Shown here: in pieces, positions 36,056 to 44,986 of the stretch | Layout: every line of letters begins with the position of its first letter | Position numbering within the stretch: the stretch's first letter is position 1 | DNA from: Brachybacterium sp. P6-10-X1 | GTDB taxonomy: Bacteria; Actinomycetota; Actinomycetes; Actinomycetales; Dermabacteraceae | Assembly: GCF_001969445.1 (NCBI RefSeq) | Contig: NZ_CP017297.1 | Span: 4,154,001-4,218,000 of the forward strand | Length of the DNA: 64,000 bases | Direction: 5' to 3' | Made by a program: the position numbers and the translations under genes | The notes under the pieces: model-generated | Seen by the model: the letters and a program-made list of their open reading frames with translations, nothing else | The model's database searches: none | Told to the model about the DNA's origin: nothing

Positions 36056-38602
36056 TCAGGCTTCCTCGATGATGTCGTCGGGATCGGTCAGGGCCGGGTA
36101 CTCCCAGGGGTCCTCGGGGTCCTTGGGGACGAACGAGGTCATGATCGAGCCGTCGGCTCGCTGGTCGCCGAGGCCGACGGGGGAGGCCAACACCGCATCG
36201 TCGAGCACGGGGCCCTGATCCGGCAACGGCACCGAGGTGCCTGCGGCGGTCACGAGCACGTTCTGTCCGCGCACCGAGACCTCGAACTCGCGTCCGCTGA
36301 CGAGTGTGAGGATGATCTCCTCACGCAGCAGGCGGACACGGATGCGGGAGCCGCGCACCGTGAGCGGGAAGGACAGCTCCGGCCAGTCCTCGGGCAGGCG
36401 CGGGTCGAAGGAGAGCCGCCCCTGATCGTGCCGCATCCCGCCGAATCCGTGCACCAGGGCGTTCCACACCCCGCCGGCGGAGGCGATGTGCACCCCGTCG
36501 GCGGTGTTGCCGTGCAGGTTCCCGAGGTCGACGAACAGCCCGGCCCGAAAATAGTCCAGCGCGGCCTTCTGGTGGCCCACTTCGGCGGCCATGATCGACT
36601 GCACCACGGCCGACAGCGAGGAGTCACCGGTGGTGATCGGGTCGTAGTACTCGAAGTCCGCGCGCTTCTCCTCGGCCGTGAACTCGCTGCCGCGCAGGAA
36701 CAGGGCGAGCACCACATCGGCCTGCTTGAGCACCTGGAAGCGGTAGATCACCAGCGGATGGAAGTTCAGCAGCAGCGGGAAGACGTCGTCGGGGGTGCTG
36801 GAGAGGTCCCAGACCTCGCGCTCGAGGAAGCGGTCCTCCTGGAGGTGGATGCCCAGGGCATCGTCCTTGGCGACGTACATGCCCTCGGCGCAGGCGTCCC
36901 ACTGCTCGAGCTCGAGTTCGTCCAGGTCGAGCTCGGCCTGCAGCACCCGATAGGCGTCCTCGTCGGCCTCCCGCAGCTCGCGCACCGCCCGCGCCGCCCG
37001 GCGCAGGTTGTGGCGGGCCATGACGTTGGTGAACATGTTGTTGTTGACCACGGTGGTGTACTCGTCGGGCCCCGTCACCCCGTTGATGTGGAAGCTGGCG
37101 TCCCCGCTGGCCGTCAGCCGCCAGAATCCCAGGTCGGCCCACATCCGGGCGGTCTCGGTCAGGACCCGCGCCCCGTCACGATGCTGGAAATCGACATCGC
37201 CGGTGACGTCCACGTACTGGGCGAAGGCATAGGCCACGTCGGCGTTGATGTGGTACTGCGCGGTGCCCGCCGCGTAGTAGGCCGAGGCCTCGTCCCCGTT
37301 GATGGTGCGCCAGGGGAACAGCGCCCCGCGCTGATTGAGCTCTCGGGCGCGCTCGCGTGCCTTGGGCAGCAGGTTGCTGCGGAAGCGCAGCGCGTTGCGG
37401 GCCCACCGGGGCTCGGTGAACGTCAGGAAGGGGACGACATAGACCTCGGTGTCCCAGAAGTAGTGGCCTTCGTACCCGGAGCCGGTCAGCCCCTTGGCGG
37501 GGATGCCCCATTGATCGGAGCGGGCCGCGGCCTGGGCGAGCTGGAACAGGCACCACCGGGTGGTCTGCTGCTCGACGGGTCGGCCCGGCAGCTGCACGTC
37601 CGAGCGCTCCCAGAAGTCGGCGAGGTAGTCGCGCTGATCCTGGAACTGGGGTTCGAACCCGTCGGCCCGCACCCGGTCCAGCGTGCGTCGGCAGCGGTCG
37701 AACAGCTCGCGGTGGGGGACCGAGCGGGAGGAGTGGTAGGAGACCGCCTTGCGGACGGTCAGTGATCCGCCCTCCTCGAGGCGCGCGCGGAAGACCTGCC
37801 GACCGCGGTCCTCGCTGGTCTCCACCAGACGCTCGACCTCGGCGTCCGATTCGACGCTGTGATCCGCGCCGACGGCGAGGGTCATGCCCGAGGTGGCCAC
37901 CCGGTAGCCCAGCAGCATCCGCCGCTCGCTGTGCCAGTTCTGGAGCGGCTCGAGCACCCGATGGGTGAAGGCCGTGGCCCGGCGCGGGTCGTCGGTATCG
38001 GTGATCGGCGCCCCGTCCACGCCGCGCCCGTAGTCGTCGGTGATGTCCTGACGGTTGATGATCTGGGAGGAGACCGCGATCGGGGCGGAGCCGTCGAGCA
38101 TCGTGACCCGCAGGGTCATCAGCGCCAGGTGTCGCTGGGTGAAGGAGACCAGGCGAGAGGTGGAGACCTTCACGCGCTTGCCGGCCGGCGTGCGCCAGAT
38201 CAGCTCCCGGCGCAGCACGCCCTCGCGGAAGTCGATCCAGCGCTCGTACTCCACCAGGTCCGCGATCGACAGCAGCAGCGGTTCGTCGTCGACGTACAGC
38301 TTCATGACGGTCGAATCGGGCACCGAGATCATGGTCTGCCCGGTGCGGGCGAAGCCGAAGGCCGATTCCGCGTGGTTGATGCGCCAGGTCTCGTGGAAGC
38401 CGTTGAGATAGGTGCCGTGGCTGTGCACGTCCCGGCCCTCCGCCGGGGTGCCGCGCATCCCGAGGTATCCGTTGGCGGTGCTGAACAGGGTCTCCATCAG
38501 ACCCAGGTCCCCGCCCGGGCGGGATTCCACCAGCCGCCACTCGTCCAGCGGCAGGCGGGTGCGGTCGACGGGGTCGGCGGGCAGCGAGCGCAGGCGGGTC
38601 AC
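36056..38602 (-). CDS. GH65 disaccharide phosphorylase (trehalose/maltose/kojibiose type)
   Basis: 848 residues. The whole GH65 layout: N-terminal beta-sandwich (FSTANGYLGMRGTPAEG), helical linker, (alpha/alpha)6 barrel with GHYFWDTEVYVVPF, and the general acid Glu514 in GVTGPDEYTTVVNNN, then a C-terminal jelly roll. Inverting phosphorolysis of an alpha-glucosyl disaccharide would give beta-glucose 1-phosphate. The partner gene directly upstream (38599-39345, 4-base overlap) encodes the beta-phosphoglucomutase that uses this product. The disaccharide cannot be told from motifs alone. Confidence 0.92.
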   Translation of the reverse strand: MTRLRSLPADPVDRTRLPLDEWRLVESRPGGDLGLMETLFSTANGYLGMRGTPAEGRDVHSHGTYLNGFHETWRINHAESAFGFARTGQTMISVPDSTVMKLYVDDEPLLLSIADLVEYERWIDFREGVLRRELIWRTPAGKRVKVSTSRLVSFTQRHLALMTLRVTMLDGSAPIAVSSQIINRQDITDDYGRGVDGAPITDTDDPRRATAFTHRVLEPLQNWHSERRMLLGYRVATSGMTLAVGADHSVESDAEVERLVETSEDRGRQVFRARLEEGGSLTVRKAVSYHSSRSVPHRELFDRCRRTLDRVRADGFEPQFQDQRDYLADFWERSDVQLPGRPVEQQTTRWCLFQLAQAAARSDQWGIPAKGLTGSGYEGHYFWDTEVYVVPFLTFTEPRWARNALRFRSNLLPKARERARELNQRGALFPWRTINGDEASAYYAAGTAQYHINADVAYAFAQYVDVTGDVDFQHRDGARVLTETARMWADLGFWRLTASGDASFHINGVTGPDEYTTVVNNNMFTNVMARHNLRRAARAVRELREADEDAYRVLQAELDLDELELEQWDACAEGMYVAKDDALGIHLQEDRFLEREVWDLSSTPDDVFPLLLNFHPLVIYRFQVLKQADVVLALFLRGSEFTAEEKRADFEYYDPITTGDSSLSAVVQSIMAAEVGHQKAALDYFRAGLFVDLGNLHGNTADGVHIASAGGVWNALVHGFGGMRHDQGRLSFDPRLPEDWPELSFPLTVRGSRIRVRLLREEIILTLVSGREFEVSVRGQNVLVTAAGTSVPLPDQGPVLDDAVLASPVGLGDQRADGSIMTSFVPKDPEDPWEYPALTDPDDIIEEA

Positions 38603-39345
38603 GCGATCTCCTCCAGGTCGGACACGACGAGGGTGGCACCGGCGGCGGCGAGCGCATCGGCCCCGACGCCGCGGTCCACCCCGATGACGGCGCCGAACGC
38701 GCCGTCCGCCCCGGCGCGGACCCCGGAGACCGCGTCCTCGTAGACCACCGCGTCACCGGGGTCCACGCCGAGCTGGTGGGCGGCGTGGAGGAAGGTGGCG
38801 GGGGACGGCTTGCCGGGAAGTCCCTCGTCGGCGGCGACGTTCCCGTCGACGACGTGCTCGAACCGCCCGAGCAGTCCGGCGCCGCGCAGCACCTCCTCGG
38901 CGTTGCGCGAGGAGGAGACGATCGCGAGACGGGAGCGCCGGGGCAAAGTGTCGAGATAGGCGAGGGTACCCGGATACGGGGCGACGCCCTCGGTCCGGAT
39001 CAGGGACAGCACCAGGTCGTTCTTGCGGTTGCCGAGCCCACGGACCGTCTCCTGCCCGACCGGTTGGTCGCCGGCGTCCTCGTCATCGCCCTCGGGCAGC
39101 TCGAGGCCGCGGGAGGTCAGGAATGCGCGCACCCCGTCGTAGCGGGGTCGACCGTCGACGTGGGCGAAGTAGTCCTCGTCGGTGTAGGGATCGACGATCC
39201 CGCGCCCGGCGAGGAAGGCGTCGAACATGTCGGCCCAGGCGCGCATGTGGACCTCGGCGGTCGGCGTGATGACGCCGTCGAGGTCGAACAGATGAGCGGA
39301 GAAGGCGGATGGGTCGAAGGCGGCCTCAGCAGTCACGCGTGCCAT
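38599..39345 (-). CDS. beta-phosphoglucomutase-family HAD hydrolase
   Basis: 248 residues. HAD-IA fold: FDLDGVITPT (nucleophile Asp and acid/base Asp), a cap region containing EDYFAHVDGRPRYDGV as in beta-PGM-like proteins, IVSSSRNAEEVL (motif II) and VYEDAVSGVRAGADGAFG (motif IV). It should convert beta-glucose 1-phosphate to glucose 6-phosphate. The annotated ATG at 39345 lies inside a TACGAT -10-like hexamer (39350-39345 region); the GTG three codons later (39336) sits 7 bases after it and may be the true leaderless start. Confidence 0.9.
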   Translation of the reverse strand: MARVTAEAAFDPSAFSAHLFDLDGVITPTAEVHMRAWADMFDAFLAGRGIVDPYTDEDYFAHVDGRPRYDGVRAFLTSRGLELPEGDDEDAGDQPVGQETVRGLGNRKNDLVLSLIRTEGVAPYPGTLAYLDTLPRRSRLAIVSSSRNAEEVLRGAGLLGRFEHVVDGNVAADEGLPGKPSPATFLHAAHQLGVDPGDAVVYEDAVSGVRAGADGAFGAVIGVDRGVGADALAAAGATLVVSDLEEIA

Positions 39346-39511
39346 CGTACGGCGAGGTCCTCGCCCGACGGGCGCCGGGCGCCCGTCCCCAGCCGCTCCC
39401 GCCCCGTGGCGCCGGATGCGCCGGTCGACTAGTCTGCCAGCGTCCGCCCCCGCAGCGTCCGCCCCGCACGGCCGCGCCGGCGCGGAACTGTCCGACCCTG
39501 CCGAGGAGAAG

Positions 39512-40165
39512 ATGGCTGCCAGTCAGTCGCCGACCGTGGTCGATGCCGTGCGACGCGAGCTCGAGATCCAGGACCAGGACGTCGACGGGCGCCCCGTGGT
39601 GCGCACGACCGCGACCTTGACCACGAACGTCGCCCGGTCACCTGCCCAGCTGTGGCCGCTGCTGACCGATCCCGCACGCCTGGCCGACTGGTTCGGGCCG
39701 GTCACCGGTGACCTCCGCGAAGGCGGACGCTTCGTCGCGCCCGATGCCCACGGGACCGTGCTCCGGGTCGAGCCGCCCCATCTGCTCTCGGTGACCTGGG
39801 AGCAGCACGGCGCCGTCGACCCCCTGGTGATCCGTCTGGACCCCGAGGACGACGGCACCACCTCGCTGCGCCTGCGCTACACCACGCTCAGCGACCGCGA
39901 GCGGTTCGAGTCCTTCGGACCGGGCCTGCGGGCGGTGGACTGGGAGATCGCTCTGCTGGGGCTCGCCGCGGCCGCCGACGGCTGGCGCACCGTGTGCATG
40001 ACCGATGTGCCGACGCCGACCCCGGCGTGGTTGGCCGGACCCGACGGACGCGACCTGCTGCGCGCCTGGTCGGTGCGGTGGGCGGCCGAGGCCGTCGCCG
40101 CCGGGGTCGAGGAGGACACCGCCCGCCAGGGGGAGCGGGCGACCACGAGCGCGTACCTCGACTGA
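39512..40165 (+). CDS. SRPBCC/AHSA1 domain protein
   Basis: 217 residues. The central 130 residues match an SRPBCC (START-like, Aha1-type) domain: ARSPAQLWPLLTDPARLADWFGPV, then LREGGRFVAPD, then LLSVTWEQHG. Such proteins bind small hydrophobic ligands. The C-terminal 60 residues are an added helical region. ATG at 39512 follows GAGGAGAAG. TAGTCT at 39430-39435 is a possible -10. Divergent from the GH65/PGM operon and followed by an MFS gene 86 bases away. Confidence 0.82.
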   Translation: MAASQSPTVVDAVRRELEIQDQDVDGRPVVRTTATLTTNVARSPAQLWPLLTDPARLADWFGPVTGDLREGGRFVAPDAHGTVLRVEPPHLLSVTWEQHGAVDPLVIRLDPEDDGTTSLRLRYTTLSDRERFESFGPGLRAVDWEIALLGLAAAADGWRTVCMTDVPTPTPAWLAGPDGRDLLRAWSVRWAAEAVAAGVEEDTARQGERATTSAYLD

Positions 40166-40251
40166 GCGACCGGCAGCGCTGCGGTCACCCCCGGTGTCCG
40201 CCCGCCGGGAAGTGTTTGCCCGGGCTCACTATCCGGTGACAGACTCGCTCG

Positions 40252-41565
40252 GTGACCACCCCCGAGCCCGCCTCTCCCTCCGGGAGGTCGAGGCCCGCGA
40301 CACAGGTGCTGTGGTCCCTGGCTCCCTCGGTGTACGTTCCCAGCCTGCTGGAGTTCTCCGGACTGGCGGCCCTGATGCCGGTGATCCCGCTGCTGGCCCT
40401 CGACCTCGGCTTCAGCGCCTGGCAGGCCGCGGCGCTGACGACGATCTTCGGCCTCACCTCGTTCCTGGGACCGATCCCGGCCGGACGCCTCATCTCCCGG
40501 ATCGGGGCACGCAGCGCCCTGGTGGCCACCGGGTGCCTGCTGGTGGTCGCGAACGTGATCGCCTTCGTGGTGCTCACGCCGGCGGTCCACGACGGGCCCG
40601 CCCCCGTCCACCGCGTCGCCCTGGTGGTGCTGCTGCTGGTGATGGCCACGAACACGCAGGTGTGGCAGCTGGGGCGGCAGGCCTACCTGGGCACGGCACT
40701 GCCGCCGATGATGCGGGCGCGCGGGATGACGCTGTTCGGCGGGGTGATCCGCATCGGACAGGTGATCGGTCCGCTCCTCGGCGCGGTGGTCATGGCCACC
40801 GGCTCCGACACCGGGGTGTTCCTGCTGTTCGCGGCGACCGCAGCCGCCGCCACCGTGATGATCGCTGTCTTCCTCCCTCCGGGGGAGGAGCAGGCGGGCC
40901 CGACGCGACCGCGCGGGCAGCGTCCGCCCCGCAGTCCGGCGCGGAGGGTGCTGAACCGTGCGGTGCTGGCCCGGATGGCGGTCGTCGGCCTCGGCATCAC
41001 GCCGGTGATGATGGCGCGGGTGAACCGCCCGGTGATCGTGCCGCTGCTGGGCGCGGCGCTGGGGCTGGACTCGGTGTGGATCTCGATCGTGTTCGGCGTC
41101 AGCGCCGTCCTCGAGATCCTGCTGGTGATACCGGCCGGCACCCTCATGGACCGCCATGGTCGTGCCGCCGTGGCGGTGCCGTGCGCAGTGCTGATGGGGG
41201 CCGGTTACCTGCTGCTGGCGATCCTGGGAACCGCCTGGGCCGGGCAGGGGCAGAACCTCGCACTGCTCGCCCTGCTGGTGCCGAGCCTGTTGATCGGGAT
41301 CGGCAACGGCCTGGGATCAGGGATCGTCATGACGCTGGGGATCGACGTGTCCCCGGTGCACGAGCGCACCCGCTACCTCGCCTGGTGGAACACGATGCTC
41401 GGGGCGGGGCGCCTCGCGGCACCGCTGGTCGTCACCGGGGTCGCCGTGTTCGCCCCGATCACCGTGGCCGGGGCTGCGATGGGGGCTCTGTGCCTCGTCG
41501 GCGGAGCCTGGTTGTCGCGGGTCCTGCCCCGGGTCACGCCGTCCGGAGGGACCCGGGCGCGGTGA
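40252..41565 (+). CDS. MFS transporter
   Basis: 437 residues, about 12 hydrophobic helices in two halves separated by a Pro/Arg-rich cytoplasmic loop (GEEQAGPTRPRGQRPPRSPA). Between helices 2 and 3 is GRLISRIGARSALV, the MFS motif A equivalent (G-x3-D/S-R-x-G), and the second half repeats it as AGTLMDRHGRAAV. Likely a drug/metabolite exporter; substrate unknown. GTG start at 40252. Confidence 0.88.
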   Translation: MTTPEPASPSGRSRPATQVLWSLAPSVYVPSLLEFSGLAALMPVIPLLALDLGFSAWQAAALTTIFGLTSFLGPIPAGRLISRIGARSALVATGCLLVVANVIAFVVLTPAVHDGPAPVHRVALVVLLLVMATNTQVWQLGRQAYLGTALPPMMRARGMTLFGGVIRIGQVIGPLLGAVVMATGSDTGVFLLFAATAAAATVMIAVFLPPGEEQAGPTRPRGQRPPRSPARRVLNRAVLARMAVVGLGITPVMMARVNRPVIVPLLGAALGLDSVWISIVFGVSAVLEILLVIPAGTLMDRHGRAAVAVPCAVLMGAGYLLLAILGTAWAGQGQNLALLALLVPSLLIGIGNGLGSGIVMTLGIDVSPVHERTRYLAWWNTMLGAGRLAAPLVVTGVAVFAPITVAGAAMGALCLVGGAWLSRVLPRVTPSGGTRAR

Positions 41566-41651
41566 ACCGCGGCGGGATGCGGCGATCAGGTGCCCGCAGC
41601 GCCGGGGAAGGTCAGGACGCGGAGCGGCCCGGCCGCCTTCGCGCCCTCTGA

Positions 41652-41697
41652 CGCACCGCGGGTCCGCACCCCTTGCGCGCCGCGGGTTCGCATCCTC
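41652..41697. repeat. imperfect 21-bp direct repeat
   Basis: Two adjacent copies of the degenerate unit CGCRCCGCGGGTYCGCAYCC (41652-41672 and 41676-41697), in the 280-bp non-coding stretch between the MFS gene and the CarD-like gene. No gene is seen in this stretch. Confidence 0.5.
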
Positions 41698-41709
41698 TGG
41701 CGCTCTGCG

Positions 41710-41741
41710 AGCAGGCTCCGCCGAATGGGGCGGAGCCTGCT
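41710..41741. terminator. bidirectional terminator MFS/CarD-like
   Basis: Perfect 13-bp stem (41710-41722 with 41729-41741) and a 6-base loop between convergent genes; no T-tract. Confidence 0.75.
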
Positions 41742-41845
41742 GAGACGACGCCGGTGGATACGACCGATGCCGCGGGCGGCTCGTGGTCCCTGCTGTCCGC
41801 GGCCGCGGGAAGCGGACGCCCGACGCGCCCGGGGCAGGGAAAGGC

Positions 41846-42397
41846 TCAGGCGGCGTCGCCGGGGGCGCCGGCCGCGACCGCGCGCTCGGCGGTGTCCTGC
41901 AGGAGGAGGTCGGCCTGCTCGATGGTGATCGAGCGCGTGATCGCGATCTCCGCGGCGAGCGGGGCGATCGCCTGCTTGAGCAGATTGCGCTCCGCCAGGC
42001 TGGAGGGCGTCCCGCCCGAGTCGCCGAGGATGCTGCGGATGACTCCGATGCGATCCGAGATCCGTCCCGACTGCAGCTGCATCGTCAGGGACTTGATCCG
42101 GTGGGCCCAGGAGGGCTTCTTCGCCGGCGGCTCGATCGGCTCGACGAGCTGGACGAGGAGGTCGGCGATCTCCTTCTCCTCGAGCACGGCGCGCAGTCCG
42201 ATGACGTCCTTGCCGTCGGCGGGCACGGAGATCCGCATCTCGTCGCCGATGACCTCCATGTCGACGTACTCCCGCTCGGTCCCGCGGACGGTGCGGGTGC
42301 AGGTGGAGACGATGCGCACCGGACCGTGGACCGGGTGGGTGAGCACCTCGCCGGGGGTCGGGGCAGCGGAGTCGACGGACGCGGTGGCGACGGACAA
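41846..42397 (-). CDS. second CarD-like protein
   Basis: 183 residues. N-terminal CarD/TRCF RNAP-interaction-like domain: PGEVLTHPVHGPVRIVSTCTR parallels the [20 protein letters not shown] of CarD. It is followed by a beta hairpin (VDMEVIGDEMRISVPAD) and a helical C-terminal domain (SWAHRIKSLTMQLQSGRISDR, then LAERNLLKQAIAPLAAEIAI). Starts at TTG 42397 behind a perfect AGGAGG. Low identity to the carD at 27101 but the same layout. May be a rival or condition-specific RNAP-binding factor. Confidence 0.82.
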   Translation of the reverse strand: MSVATASVDSAAPTPGEVLTHPVHGPVRIVSTCTRTVRGTEREYVDMEVIGDEMRISVPADGKDVIGLRAVLEEKEIADLLVQLVEPIEPPAKKPSWAHRIKSLTMQLQSGRISDRIGVIRSILGDSGGTPSSLAERNLLKQAIAPLAAEIAITRSITIEQADLLLQDTAERAVAAGAPGDAA

Positions 42398-42570
42398 GGG
42401 AAAACCTCCTGGACGAACCTGTGCGCCGCCGGTACCTCGGGCCCGCCAGGGCCAGGGCGGCCGCGCTCCGGGCCGCGACGACCCGGATCGGGCGCGGCAT
42501 CGAGGGTTCGGAGACGGCTCGAGTGCTGCTCGACCTGCAGGAACAGGGTGGCAACACCTACGACAGCGCT

Positions 42571-42605
42571 GTCCTATGATCTCATGGATCTGACATGATA
42601 TCTAG
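42571..42605. promoter_or_regulatory. AT-rich divergent promoter patch
   Basis: The most AT-rich patch in this region. It holds TATGAT (42575-42580) on the plus strand and TATCAT (42600-42595) on the minus strand, both close to the -10 consensus. It could drive the ABC operon (+) and the CarD-like gene (-) with long leaders. No clear -35 on either strand. Confidence 0.4.
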
Positions 42606-42644
42606 AGGGTGACGTTTCCGGTTGCATCACATGGCCCGGTCGAC

Positions 42645-42699
42645 GGGCGGACACCTGCCCCGGCCCCCGGGCGGACACCTGCCCCGGTCCCCGGGCGGG
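42645..42699. repeat. 24-bp tandem repeat
   Basis: Two near-identical 24-bp units, 42645-42668 and 42669-42692 (one C/T difference), plus the first 7 bases of a third. The unit begins GGGCGGACACC and ends in a C-run. It lies in the 387-bp gene-free stretch upstream of the ABC ATPase gene. Confidence 0.8.
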
Positions 42700-42784
42700 A
42701 CCCGCTGCGGGAGGCCGACGGCCGCCGGCGAGGAACAGACCGAAGTCGGAGGTCCGCGGGCGGCCCCGCGAGGATGATGAGGGG

Positions 42785-43456
42785 ATGAGAACCTCCGCAG
42801 CGCGCCCCGAGGCGAAGGACCGCGTACCCGTCCGCTTCGAGGGCGTCGGCGTCGTCCTCGACCAGAACGTGCTGCTGGGGGAGGCGACCGGTCGTGCGGA
42901 GGCGGGGGAGGTGCTGGCCCTGACCGGTGCCAACGGGTCCGGCAAGACGACGCTGCTGCGCGTGCTCGCCGGTCTGCTCGAGCCCACCGAGGGCACGGTG
43001 CGCATCGAGGGCCGACGTCCCGATGACCGCGACCGGGCCTTCCGCACGGCGCTGGCGGCGCTGATCGGGCCGCCGCAGACCGCGCGCGATCTCACCGTCG
43101 TCGAGCATCTGCAGTTCATCGGCGCCACCTGGGGCACCGAGGCGAAGGCCGCCCGGGCCCGGGCAGGGCAGCTGCTCGAGGAGCTGCAGATATCCCACCT
43201 CGGGGGTCGCTTCCCCCACGAGCTCTCCAGCGGGCAGTCGCAGCTGCTCGCCCTCGCGCTCACGCTGGCCCGCCCCTGCAGGGTGCTGCTGCTGGATGAG
43301 CCCGAGCAGCGCCTGGACGCCGACCGCCTGGGCCTGGTGATCGCGGCGATCCGGTCCCGCGCCGAGTCCGGCAGCGCCGTCGTGCTCGCCAGCCACAGCC
43401 CCCGTCTGCTCGAGGAGCTCACCGACTCCCGCCTGCACCTTCAGGAGCAGCGGTGA
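42785..43456 (+). CDS. ABC transporter ATP-binding protein
   Basis: 223 residues. Walker A GANGSGKT (48-55), Q-loop region IGPPQTARDLT, signature LSSGQSQLLALAL (LSSGQ, not LSGGQ), Walker B LLLDEPEQRLD and switch His in LASHSPRLLEE. Single nucleotide-binding domain; its GTGA overlap with the next gene shows they form one transporter. Of the exporter-like class with no binding protein nearby. Substrate unknown. Confidence 0.92.
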   Translation: MRTSAARPEAKDRVPVRFEGVGVVLDQNVLLGEATGRAEAGEVLALTGANGSGKTTLLRVLAGLLEPTEGTVRIEGRRPDDRDRAFRTALAALIGPPQTARDLTVVEHLQFIGATWGTEAKAARARAGQLLEELQISHLGGRFPHELSSGQSQLLALALTLARPCRVLLLDEPEQRLDADRLGLVIAAIRSRAESGSAVVLASHSPRLLEELTDSRLHLQEQR

Positions 43457-44967
43457 ACGGTTCGCTCGGTCCGGTTCGGCAGGTGTGGGCGCAGCGCGCC
43501 GAAGCCCGGACGACGACGGACGTGCTGTACCTGGTGTACGTGGCCGTGCTCAGCCTGCTGATCTTCGGGACCACGGGCCTGCGGGCGGCGGCCGACGCCC
43601 TGACCCGTCCCGACGTGCTGCCGGTGCTGCTCCTGGACCGGGCCCCGCAGATCAGCACCGCGCTCGCCCTCGCCGGGGGAGCGACGCTGCTGCTGCTCGG
43701 TGCCGTGCGCGGCCCGGCCCTGCTCTCGCCGTTCTTCACCGCGACGCTGGCCGCGAGCGGGATCCCGCGCCGCCGGGTGCTCTGGCGCCCCGTCGCCCGG
43801 GCCCTGGCCGCGCTGGTGCTGGCCATGATCGTCCCCGCCGCGCTGATCGGTGCCATCCTGGCCACCGCCGGACACGTGGGCACCGGGGCCGTGATCCGGT
43901 TCGTGCTGGCGGCCGCCGGGACCGGCCTGCTGCTGTTGGTGGTCTGGTTGCTCGGCCAGCTGCTGGGCGACGCCGCGCGTCGTCTCCTCGCCGGGGTCCT
44001 CGCCGCTGCCGCGGTCGCGGCAGCGCTGCTCCCCACCGGCCTCGGAATCGGGGGAGCGTACCCGACGTCCGAGGGGCACGCGGGGGTCTGGGCCGGAGGC
44101 CCGCTGGCGCTCGGGGCCCTCGCCATCGGGGCGTCCGTGCCGCTGCTGGATCGGCTGCGCGGAGCCGTGCTCCGGGAGCAGGCGATCCGCTGGGACTCGG
44201 CGACCACGGCGGCGACCAGCATGGACGTGGCCGGCGCCGCGGGGCTTCTACGAGCCCTGCCCAGCACAGGTCGCCGTCTGCGGGCGGTCGGTCCGGGCCC
44301 GCTGGCGGTGCTGTACGCCCGACGCGACGCGATCGCCTGGCTGCGCAGCCCGGACCGGCTGGCGACCGGCGTGCTCGGCGCGCTGGCGGCCGGGGCTGCC
44401 CTCGCCGGGGCCACGCTCCTGACCGGGCCGCCGGCGTGGTTCGTGGTGCTCGTCGGCTCCCTCGTTCTGTGGTCCGCGAGCGGGGCCTTCGTGGACGGCA
44501 TGCGCCATGGCGTGCACACGCTCGGGGCACCGCAGCTTTTCGGCCAATCCGCCGGAGGTCAGGTCCTGCTGCATGCGATCGCCCCGCTGCTGGCGCTGAT
44601 CGTGCTCGGGGCCGTCGGCGGCGGCGCGGTGGGGCTCCTGGCGGCCGACGGGACGAGAGCCGCGCTCGGGGCCGTTCTCCTGCCCGTGGTGATGGCGCCG
44701 GTGCTCGTCGCGGGCCGAGCCCGGGATGCCGCCAAGGGACCGATGCCGCTCGCGCTCAGCACCCCGATGCCCACGGCGCAGGGGGACCTGTCGGTGGTCA
44801 CCATGTTCGCCTGGCAGTCCGATGCGGTCCTGCTGGCCCTTGCGGGCGGGGCCGTCCTGGTGGCCGTCGGCCCGCTCGGCGCGGCCTGGACGCTGGGGGC
44901 CGCCGGCGCCCTGACCGCGCTGATGATCCTGATGACCCGGGGGCGCCTGCGCTCCCTGCGCTCGTGA
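43453..44967 (+). CDS. ABC transporter membrane subunit (permease-like)
   Basis: 504 residues with roughly twelve hydrophobic segments rich in Ala/Leu/Val, arranged as two similar halves. Cytoplasmic loops carry QAEART-like charged helices (VWAQRAEARTTTDVLYLVYV at the start). There is no catalytic motif. Position and overlap with the ATPase gene show it is the partner permease. The family is otherwise unassigned; similar paired proteins occur in actinobacterial exporters. GTG start. Confidence 0.8.
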   Translation: MNGSLGPVRQVWAQRAEARTTTDVLYLVYVAVLSLLIFGTTGLRAAADALTRPDVLPVLLLDRAPQISTALALAGGATLLLLGAVRGPALLSPFFTATLAASGIPRRRVLWRPVARALAALVLAMIVPAALIGAILATAGHVGTGAVIRFVLAAAGTGLLLLVVWLLGQLLGDAARRLLAGVLAAAAVAAALLPTGLGIGGAYPTSEGHAGVWAGGPLALGALAIGASVPLLDRLRGAVLREQAIRWDSATTAATSMDVAGAAGLLRALPSTGRRLRAVGPGPLAVLYARRDAIAWLRSPDRLATGVLGALAAGAALAGATLLTGPPAWFVVLVGSLVLWSASGAFVDGMRHGVHTLGAPQLFGQSAGGQVLLHAIAPLLALIVLGAVGGGAVGLLAADGTRAALGAVLLPVVMAPVLVAGRARDAAKGPMPLALSTPMPTAQGDLSVVTMFAWQSDAVLLALAGGAVLVAVGPLGAAWTLGAAGALTALMILMTRGRLRSLRS

Positions 44968-44986
44968 CGAGGGAAGGACCTGACAG

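Noticed and set aside
42645..42699. CRISPR-like repeat
   Set aside because: The units are directly abutting with no spacers and only 2.3 copies; no cas gene in the window.
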